A stretch of DNA of 11,147 bases from Clostridia bacterium. Lineage in GTDB: Bacteria; Bacillota_A; Clostridia; Christensenellales; Aristaeellaceae. Position numbers and translations under genes: made by a program. Where the stretch lies: contig JAFQIF010000202.1 in assembly GCA_017397695.1 (NCBI GenBank), forward strand, positions 1 through 11,147. Direction: 5' to 3'. This document shows, piece after piece, positions 6,433 to 11,147 of this stretch; within the stretch, counting starts at the first letter, position 1, and every line of letters starts with the position of its first letter. The notes below the pieces were generated by a model. That model searched no databases and was not told where the DNA came from. It saw only the letters and a list, made by a program, of their open reading frames with translations.

Positions 6433-7886
6433 CAGCTTTCCCTGTAAACGAGCACAGTCAACACGCCGTTCTCCGCCTGGAGCACAAAGCGCACATCGTA
6501 GGGCAGCACATTACTCAGGCGCAGGTCGATATTGCCGTTGCCCACAGCCGCGTCGAAATCGAGCGGCGCGTACTCGATGCCATAAGAGGAATGCACCTGC
6601 TGCTTGATCACCTCAATGGGAATCTGCAGAATGGCATTGTACAGCGTAGTGGATACCTGGCAGATACCGCCTCCATAACCCAGTTTGTCACTGGAAACAT
6701 AATTGATGATCGGGCCTTCCTGATAGCCGTTAGACGACGTATACGGCGCGCAGTAATCGTTGAAATAGAACTTCTCACCCGCGAGGATGATCACGTCGTT
6801 CAGCCGTTCAACGCCCTGCATGATATTATGCAGGCGGCCGATCTGCTCCTGCGTCCTTTGCTCGGGATCGTAATACGTAGAGAATACTGCAATCAAATCG
6901 CCCTTCTGCGCCTCCGGCCAGAGCCTGACCGGCTCCAGATCCAGATTGCCCGTCGCCAGAATCCGACCCGTAATGCGATCATACGGCAGCGTAACCGACA
7001 TGCTCTCATCCAGCGCGCTGACCGCCATGATCGAGCCCGGCGTAACCGTGCGCAGTTCTTCGCCGGTAGCCTCGTCGTAGATTACCGTATCCTCCAGCAC
7101 ATGCGCCGCATACGGATACCAGACCGTACCCGGAATAAACGGGCCGTACGGATCAAAGCGCTTATAGTAGCGCAGGTGATCGGCGCGAACGTAGCCTTCC
7201 GCATCATCCTTGCGCACATGCGCCCACTGACCGTCCGTGCTCATAACATCGATATATTCGTTTTTATAAACCGTACCCATCAGGCGGGAGTTTTCGTTCT
7301 TCTCGCGGCGAATCGATAGATTTACGTCCGCCATGGCGGTATACACTGCCTCAAATGCAGGCGCAGAAACAAACTGCTCAGGTACCACAGTCCCCTCCTG
7401 CGCGCCCGCCAGGCCCGTAACCGGATCAGCGAGAACGTAACCCTTCACGCCGTTTTTGACGACATGATGCCATTCCTTACCCAATTCCAGAATATAGACC
7501 GTTTCGCCCGCTTCCAGAGACTGCATCTTCAGTGCAGACTTGCTCTGCGTCTGGCGGATGGTGAGCGCCTTGGACGCCACGCCCAGATACAGCGCATCGG
7601 CAGCATCGTTATGGTTCCCGGCCAGCGCAAGGTCTACCACGTTCTTGGTGAGCAGATAGCCGGTCTTACCGTTTTTTTCTACCTTAGTCCATTCCTTGCC
7701 GTAATCAAGAATGTTGATGAACTCGCCCGCTTCCACACTGCCCAGCTTTTTGGCAGACGTGGATTTCTTCTCTCGTATGGTCATCGCCTTGGTGACCGAA
7801 CCGGTGTACAGGATTTCCTGTGCAGCCGCCGGCAGACACATAGCCAGCAGCAGCGCAAGAACCAGAAAAGAAATGATCTTTTTCAT
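6432..7886 (-). CDS. VanW-family secreted protein with three SH3-like repeats
   Basis: A 484-residue exported protein. Residues 1-22 are a signal peptide (MKKIISFLVLALLL..., cleavage near AAAQ). Three SH3-like repeats follow at about 26-86, 99-158 and 181-241. The first two share xKAxTIR, LGSVEAGE/MQSLEAGE and GKEW with a terminal GY(L/V)L; the third is more diverged (LSIRREKN...GYVRADHL). After RFDPYGPFIPGT comes a region of unknown fold, then the VanW domain (about 345-475) with GRLHNIM and YGGGICQVSTTLYN, Cys409-Gln410 being the conserved pair. The frame extends 9 codons to 7913. The Met at 7886 is preferred because the signal peptide begins there and AAGGA lies upstream, though at a long spacing of 13 bases. 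It heads the VanW-VanW-surE unit. Wall binding is inferred from the SH3 repeats. Confidence 0.9.
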   Translation of the reverse strand: MKKIISFLVLALLLAMCLPAAAQEILYTGSVTKAMTIREKKSTSAKKLGSVEAGEFINILDYGKEWTKVEKNGKTGYLLTKNVVDLALAGNHNDAADALYLGVASKALTIRQTQSKSALKMQSLEAGETVYILELGKEWHHVVKNGVKGYVLADPVTGLAGAQEGTVVPEQFVSAPAFEAVYTAMADVNLSIRREKNENSRLMGTVYKNEYIDVMSTDGQWAHVRKDDAEGYVRADHLRYYKRFDPYGPFIPGTVWYPYAAHVLEDTVIYDEATGEELRTVTPGSIMAVSALDESMSVTLPYDRITGRILATGNLDLEPVRLWPEAQKGDLIAVFSTYYDPEQRTQEQIGRLHNIMQGVERLNDVIILAGEKFYFNDYCAPYTSSNGYQEGPIINYVSSDKLGYGGGICQVSTTLYNAILQIPIEVIKQQVHSSYGIEYAPLDFDAAVGNGNIDLRLSNVLPYDVRFVLQAENGVLTVLVYRES

Positions 7887-7911
7887 GTGCTGCGTTTCAT
7901 CCTTAATCGTC

Positions 7912-7940
7912 ATTGTCCAGTGTTGTTCGCCGTGTTTCCA
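7912..7940 (-). promoter_or_regulatory. Possible weak sigma-A promoter of the VanW-surE unit
   Basis: TGGAAA (7940-7935), a 17-base spacer and GACAAT (7917-7912) each match 4 of 6 consensus bases. The predicted start falls about 25 bases before the ATG at 7886. The -35 overlaps a 7-bp perfect dyad (7935-7941 with 7945-7951, TTTCCAT-AAG-ATGGAAA), which could be an operator or chance. The case is weak on sequence alone; position just after the previous terminator is what favours it. Confidence 0.35.
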
Positions 7941-7948
7941 TAAGATGG

Positions 7949-8004
7949 AAAAAGGGGCTGAGCGGATGATGCGCTTGTATGCGCGTCGTCCACATCAGTC
8001 CCCC
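7949..8004 (-). terminator. Branched terminator after the efp-CD1247 unit
   Basis: On the minus strand GGGG, a two-base bulge and CTGA (within 8004-7995) pair with TCAG and CCCC (7961-7954). They enclose an inner stem of 7990-7981 with 7974-7965 around ATACAA, which has two C-A mismatches. Five T (7953-7949) follow the outer stem directly. The long structure plus T-run fits an intrinsic terminator, 27 bases past the stop at 8031. The pairing is imperfect, so certainty is moderate. Confidence 0.55.
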
Positions 8005-8030
8005 TCATGACTCGTTATGTCGTCCGGCGA

Positions 8031-8456
8031 TTACTCGTCGTCCTCGTCATTTTCGTCCTCTTCAAACACCTTGCGGTTGCAGTTCGGACACAGATGCTCC
8101 TGCTCCATGTCGAAGGCCTCTTCATCAAAAAAGATCACCGTGCCGCAGTGCGGACACTCATATTCGATCAGGGCTTCATCGTCGTCCTCGTCGTCTTCGT
8201 CATCCTCATCTTCGTCGTCCTCCTCGTCATCCTCGGAGAACAGCGCTTCTTCCAGATCACTGACGTCGTTGTCGATCTCTTCGACATACTCCTGCAGCTC
8301 TCGAAGCTCCTCTTCGGTTTCCTCGCAGTGCGCCGCAAAGGCTTCCAGCGTATCGATCATGGCCAGCATCAGCTTGCCCTGCTCGGTCTCAGCATTTACG
8401 CCAAGTCCCTCCGCCAGTCCCTTGAGATATGCCACTTTTTCGCCCATCTTACTCAT
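8031..8456 (-). CDS. CD1247-family protein with acidic linker and zinc ribbon
   Basis: A 141-residue protein of unknown function. Residues 1 to about 72 match the CD1247 N-terminal domain found in Clostridia (MGEKVAYLKGLAEGLG, then a long amphipathic, probably coiled-coil helix rich in Glu and Leu). Residues about 75-94 are an almost pure Asp/Glu tract. A four-cysteine zinc ribbon follows: CPHC at 101-104 and CPNC at 123-126. The tail is acidic again. No signal peptide is visible, so it should be cytoplasmic. It lies 30 bases downstream of efp and shares its promoter and terminator. AAAGGCGG precedes the ATG at 8456. A nucleic-acid or ribosome link through the zinc ribbon and efp linkage is a guess. 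Confidence 0.88.
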   Translation of the reverse strand: MSKMGEKVAYLKGLAEGLGVNAETEQGKLMLAMIDTLEAFAAHCEETEEELRELQEYVEEIDNDVSDLEEALFSEDDEEDDEDEDDEDDEDDDEALIEYECPHCGTVIFFDEEAFDMEQEHLCPNCNRKVFEEDENDEDDE

Positions 8457-8486
8457 GGTCAGGCCGCCTTTCTGTCAGATCGCAGA

Positions 8487-9044
8487 TTACGCGCGGGACA
8501 TGTAGGAACCGTCGCGGGTATCCACGCGGATCTTGTCGCCGATGTTGATGAACAGCGGCACAGAGATCTGATAACCGGTCTCCAGGGTCGCCGGCTTGGT
8601 GGTGTTGCTGGTGGTGTCGCCCTTGAAGCCCGGCTCAGTGTCGGTAACCTCGAGCACGACGAAGTTCGGCGCGTCGACGGAGAAGGCCTTGCCCTTGAAG
8701 AAGCGGATGGTAGCCATGGTCTCTTCCTTCATGAACTGGATGGCTTCCTCAACCTGATCCAGGGTCAGCGGGATCTGCTCGAAGCTTTCCGGATCCATGA
8801 AGTAGTAGAACTCGCCGTCGGTGTAGACGTACTGCATTTCCTTGGTCTCGATGGTCGCGCGCGGCTGCTTATCGGTCGGGTTGAAAGAACGCTCAACCAC
8901 AGCGCCGGTCATGACATTCTTGAGCTTGGTGCGAACGAACGCCGCGCCCTTGCCCGGCTTGACGTGCTGGAAATCAACGATGGACCAGACGCCGCCTTCC
9001 CATTCGATGGTCACGCCCTTACGGAAATCGCCTGCATTAATCAT
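8487..9044 (-). CDS. efp: Translation elongation factor P
   Basis: A 185-residue EF-P of standard length, which enters the ribosomal E site to relieve stalling at proline runs. The N-terminal KOW-like domain starts [10 protein letters not shown]. The tip loop is KPGKGAAF, with Lys32 at the position modified in many bacteria. The OB domains follow, with the C-terminal signature [17 protein letters not shown]. The Met at 9044 is chosen over that at 9059, because the upstream ATG is part of the ribosome site (GGAGGG, 7-8 bases before 9044) and the family starts at MINAGD. A good promoter lies about 100 bases upstream. It is co-transcribed with the CD1247-family gene. Confidence 0.97.
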   Translation of the reverse strand: MINAGDFRKGVTIEWEGGVWSIVDFQHVKPGKGAAFVRTKLKNVMTGAVVERSFNPTDKQPRATIETKEMQYVYTDGEFYYFMDPESFEQIPLTLDQVEEAIQFMKEETMATIRFFKGKAFSVDAPNFVVLEVTDTEPGFKGDTTSNTTKPATLETGYQISVPLFINIGDKIRVDTRDGSYMSRA

Positions 9045-9142
9045 GTGGAATCCCTCCATAAACTGTATCTGTGTTATTCATGCATGCCAGGCACCAGAGG
9101 CTGTGTATAGCGGTGATCCGGCAAATTACATTCGTGCTTAAG

Positions 9143-9171
9143 ATTGTAACACGACTTGCTCAAAAGATCAA
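9143..9171 (-). promoter_or_regulatory. efp: Sigma-A-type promoter of efp
   Basis: TTGATC (9171-9166), a 17-base spacer and TACAAT (9148-9143) on the minus strand. The start is expected near 9136, giving a leader of roughly 90 bases before the efp ATG. I see no convincing riboswitch or attenuator in that leader. No clear terminator was found between the permease gene ending at 9233 and this promoter. Confidence 0.78.
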
Positions 9172-9232
9172 GCTTTTTCGTCTGTTTGCGCCCCTATGTG
9201 CGTAATTCGCCTGCGTGCAGCAATTCAAAATA

Positions 9233-9949
9233 TCACAGCTGCGCGCCAATGAGCGACAGACCGGAGACAATCAGCATGATGATCACAAGACGCCTGACGA
9301 CACGCTCGTCAAGCACGGCGCTGCTTTTCGCCCCAAGAAACAGCCCCAGCAGCGCAAAAGGAAACAAGCGCAGCGCCTGAAGCAGCATTCCCATATTCAG
9401 GATACCCATTGCGCTGTAGAGAGCAATGCGCAGCGTATTTTCCACAAAGAACACGACGCAGATATTGCCTCGAAACGCCGCCGAATCCCTGGCAACCCTG
9501 CCGATATATGCGCCCAGAAGCGCTCCGATGCCATACAAACCGCATAGAAGACCGGACAAAAGGCCGATCATCGTAAGCACCAGCTTTGATTCCTTGATTC
9601 GTTTTTCGCTGCGTTCCCGCAGCAGCATTTCTACACCGATCCCCACAATCGCAGCACCAAAGAGCAGCTTGATTGCACCCGTATCCGCATTTTTCAGCAG
9701 CATCATGCCCGGAATGCTGCCCAGCACCACCAGCACCGAAAGCGGAACACAGATTCCGGGATCAACAGCCCTGCGTTCTCTCCATGCGATGATTGCGTTG
9801 GCAGGATAACCCAGCAGCAATTCCACCGGAGAAATATTCTTATTGCTCACCCCAAAGCTCATGATGGCGCCAAACACCAGCGTATTGGCAAAGCCGCAAA
9901 GCCCCTTTACAAAGAATGCACATACCGTCGCAACAATCCACCAGATCAT
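9233..9949 (-). CDS. TauE/SafE-family membrane permease
   Basis: A 238-residue integral membrane protein with about seven or eight hydrophobic segments, of the TauE/SafE (formerly DUF81) family, proposed to export sulfite or other small sulfur-containing or organic anions. It shows the typical internal duplication: FVKGLCGFANTLVFG near 13-27 and LLCGLYGIGALLGAYIG near 134-150 are related half-motifs. A basic stretch (RERSEKRIKESK, 111-122) separates the halves. The substrate cannot be read from the sequence. The ATG at 9949 has AAAGGAG 8 bases upstream. It has its own promoter and appears monocistronic, between the sigK fragment and efp, with no functional link visible. Confidence 0.88.
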   Translation of the reverse strand: MIWWIVATVCAFFVKGLCGFANTLVFGAIMSFGVSNKNISPVELLLGYPANAIIAWRERRAVDPGICVPLSVLVVLGSIPGMMLLKNADTGAIKLLFGAAIVGIGVEMLLRERSEKRIKESKLVLTMIGLLSGLLCGLYGIGALLGAYIGRVARDSAAFRGNICVVFFVENTLRIALYSAMGILNMGMLLQALRLFPFALLGLFLGAKSSAVLDERVVRRLVIIMLIVSGLSLIGAQL

Positions 9950-9978
9950 TGTCCTTCTCCTTTGTATGTTTTGCGGCT

Positions 9979-10006
9979 ATTATAGCATTTTCGGCATGCA
10001 AATCAA
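9979..10006 (-). promoter_or_regulatory. Extended -10 promoter of the TauE/SafE-like gene
   Basis: TTGATT (10006-10001), a 16-base spacer and a perfect TATAAT (9984-9979) preceded by TGC, an extended -10. The start is expected near 9972, giving a leader of only about 22 bases. The -35 begins 14 bases after the sigK stop codon, and no terminator separates them. Confidence 0.82.
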
Positions 10007-10020
10007 GCCGTATTCTGTCT

Positions 10021-10386
10021 TTATGTCCCTTTTTCGAATGCCTCTTTCAGCAGCTGCATGGCTTTCTTTTCAATTCTGGACACATATGACCGGCTGATGC
10101 CCAGCTTATCCGCAACTTCCTGCTGTGCATATGCTTTTCCGTCCAGCAGGCCATAGCGCATTTCAATGACCGTTTTTTCCCGCCCCTGTAAGCCCTTCTG
10201 CACCAGCGTGCGTATGTTCTGTAGGCTGAGTTTCCGCTCCACGTTTCCATGCACTTCATCTGGATCCGTACCTAATACGTCGCTCAGCGTCATCTCGTTT
10301 CCCTCGCTGTCTGTGCCGATAGGATCCTGCAGTGAAATCTCCCCTTTTCTCCTTTGGCTGGCACGCAAACACATGAGGATTTCATT
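10021..10386 (-). CDS. sigK: RNA polymerase sigma-K factor, C-terminal segment (split gene)
   Basis: About 121 residues of the late mother-cell sigma factor SigK. Similarity starts abruptly at NEILMCLRAS, continues with SLQDPIGTDSEGNE and VLGTDPDEV, then region 4 with GREKTVIEMRYGLL and the DNA-binding helix-turn-helix ending LGISRSYVSRIEKKAM. The pattern fits SigK better than SigE. Regions 1.2-2 and the pro-sequence, about 110 residues, are absent. The frame stays open upstream to a TTG at 10488, but those residues are not sigma-like and overlap the recombinase gene in another frame; no ribosome site is seen. It is therefore the 3' half of a gene interrupted by a skin-type element, functional only after excision joins it to the 5' half. 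A stably broken sigma gene is the alternative. Hand-counted G+C is about 51%, clearly below the recombinase side. Confidence 0.85.
   Translation of the reverse strand, partial: NEILMCLRASQRRKGEISLQDPIGTDSEGNEMTLSDVLGTDPDEVHGNVERKLSLQNIRTLVQKGLQGREKTVIEMRYGLLDGKAYAQQEVADKLGISRSYVSRIEKKAMQLLKEAFEKGT
10382..10386 (-). other. Candidate skin-type recombination core (attachment junction in sigK)
   Basis: AATGA on the minus strand is the exact point where SigK similarity begins, encoding Asn and the first two bases of Glu in NEI. From memory, the B. subtilis skin element recombines at a 5-bp AATGA in the same codons. It is flanked by a short dyad, AGGA and TCCT, 7 bases apart. The recombinase stop codon TGA is part of it. 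The partner site is outside the window. Confidence 0.7.
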
Positions 10387-11147
10387 TCCTATCGGGACTC
10401 CAATGTAACAGATTCTGCCCATCTTCCCCAGTGCTTTGAGCCTCTTCTTCCGCTTCATCATCAAGGGAAAGAATACCCGTGAGATCAACGTCGCCCTCTG
10501 CGCCGAAGAGAATCAGATGCGCCTTCTCGCCGTCCCAGACGACCTTGCGCACCAGCGTGCTGATCATTGTGCGCTGCTGCTCAAGGCCAAGCCCATCAAT
10601 GCTCCCGGCAAACGTGGTCAGCAGATCACGCAGAACATCGAATTCGTTGTCATTGAGCTCCTGCTGATTCGCCAGCGCCTCCATCTCGCTGAGGCGGATC
10701 TCAATCGCCTCGCGCTCACGCCCCAGCGCCTCGATGCGCCCGGACACCTGCCTGCGCGCCACGCCCTCGGTCATATCTGCCAGGGAATCCACCAGCGCCG
10801 TCATCTTCTTATCCAGCTGCGCCAGTTCTTCCTGCAAGCTGGTGCGCGATTTGTCCACATCCTCGCGCTTGCCTGTGTAGAACTTCTTGCTCTCCTCCAG
10901 CTGCGCGAGGAAGTTCTCCTTGTCCTCGCCCAGCTGCTTGATCTCCTCGATGATCGCGCTGTCGAGCCAGTTGCCGCGGACGTTCTTGCGGCTGCAGAGC
11001 TCCTTCTTGCTGCGCTCCTTCATGTTGCAGACGTAGGTGTACTGGAAGCCGCCGTCCGGATCGGGCCGTTTGGAGACCTTCGGATACATCTTGTTGCCGC
11101 ATGCGCAGAACAGGAGTCCCGTCAGCAGCGCCTCATGGCTGCGCGGC
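10382..11147 (-). CDS. Large serine recombinase, skin-type (SpoIVCA-like), C-terminal part; 5' end outside window
   Basis: The frame is open to the window edge and shows the last 254 residues. Visible parts in order: the end of the recombinase domain (SHEALLTGLLFCACGNKMYPK), a zinc beta-ribbon with CAC, then YVC and a later Cys in KELCSRKN, and a long Glu/Lys/Leu-rich coiled coil (about visible residues 60-180) typical of large serine recombinases. A C-terminal segment follows with RTMISTLVRKVVW, then an acidic tail. The N-terminal catalytic serine domain is beyond the edge. Such enzymes excise elements directionally; SpoIVCA rebuilds sigK in B. subtilis by removing skin. The last codons and the stop TGA run into the sigK junction, which supports the same job here. 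It is richer in G+C (65-70% in sampled 60-base blocks) than the sigK segment. Confidence 0.88.
   Translation of the reverse strand, partial: PRSHEALLTGLLFCACGNKMYPKVSKRPDPDGGFQYTYVCNMKERSKKELCSRKNVRGNWLDSAIIEEIKQLGEDKENFLAQLEESKKFYTGKREDVDKSRTSLQEELAQLDKKMTALVDSLADMTEGVARRQVSGRIEALGREREAIEIRLSEMEALANQQELNDNEFDVLRDLLTTFAGSIDGLGLEQQRTMISTLVRKVVWDGEKAHLILFGAEGDVDLTGILSLDDEAEEEAQSTGEDGQNLLHWSPDRK

Noticed and set aside
4843..6447. 534-residue open frame on the plus strand
   Set aside because: It is antisense to surE and a VanW gene, His/Arg/Ala-rich in the way of shadow frames, and no domain is recognised.
8017..8505. Plus-strand frame with a long serine run
   Set aside because: The serine run is the complement of the Asp/Glu tract of the CD1247-family gene.
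8007..9110. 367-residue hydrophobic plus-strand frame
   Set aside because: It is antisense to efp and the CD1247-family gene, both firmly identified.
9045..9135. Riboswitch or attenuator in the efp leader
   Set aside because: Only short palindromes such as CATGCATG are seen; no stable alternative stems or U-run.
9172..9232. Terminator after the TauE/SafE-like gene
   Set aside because: Possible stems are only 3-5 bp and no T-run follows on the minus strand.
10387..10488. Independent start for a 155-residue sigma-like protein
   Set aside because: The extra N-terminal residues are a shadow of the recombinase gene, with no ribosome site before the TTG or the ATGs; the homology break at AATGA argues for a split gene.

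Overview
The window (about 57% G+C by eye) looks like a chromosomal stretch of an endospore-forming Clostridia-type Firmicute. Indicators are a sigma-K C-terminal segment next to a large serine recombinase, a YhcN/YlaJ-type spore lipoprotein, an efp plus CD1247-family pair, VanW-family surface proteins, AGGAGG-type ribosome binding sites and sigma-A-like promoters. The genus cannot be told from the sequence. Every gene I accept lies on the minus strand, so transcription runs from high to low coordinates; the long plus-strand open frames are antisense shadows.

Layout in transcription order. (1) 11147-10382: C-terminal 254 residues of a large serine recombinase, cut by the window edge. (2) 10386-10021: C-terminal part of the late mother-cell sigma factor SigK. 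Sigma-factor similarity starts exactly at an AATGA, and the recombinase stop codon lies inside that same AATGA. This is the arrangement of a skin-type element splitting sigK, with one junction inside this window. (3) 9949-9233: TauE/SafE-type membrane permease with its own extended -10 promoter. (4) 9044-8031: efp and a CD1247-family zinc-ribbon protein, with a good sigma-A promoter and a branched terminator. (5) 7886-4684: two tandem VanW-domain secreted proteins (three and one SH3-like repeats, overlapping stop/start) followed closely by surE, ending in a clear terminator. (6) 4568-2471: an RpiR-family SIS regulator overlapping an HI0933/BaiN-type flavoprotein, with a promoter placed against the previous terminator and a terminator at the end. 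(7) 2389-920: a uridine-kinase-like nucleoside kinase that lacks the usual N-terminal TGS domain. (8) 846-199: a YhcN/YlaJ-type lipoprotein with a GTG start, whose Shine-Dalgarno sequence is buried in a 13-bp hairpin, then a strong bidirectional terminator.

Two items stand out. The first is the sigK junction: it predicts that the N-terminal half of sigK lies upstream beyond the window edge on the same strand, and that the recombinase restores sigK during sporulation. The second is the hairpin at 852-887. It should block translation of the spore lipoprotein from read-through mRNA, while a transcript started inside the hairpin would leave the ribosome site free, as described for B. subtilis spoIIIG. 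No gene-free stretch is longer than 300 bases; 1-198 holds only a GC-rich hairpin and a terminator. No tRNA, rRNA, CRISPR array or insertion sequence was seen.
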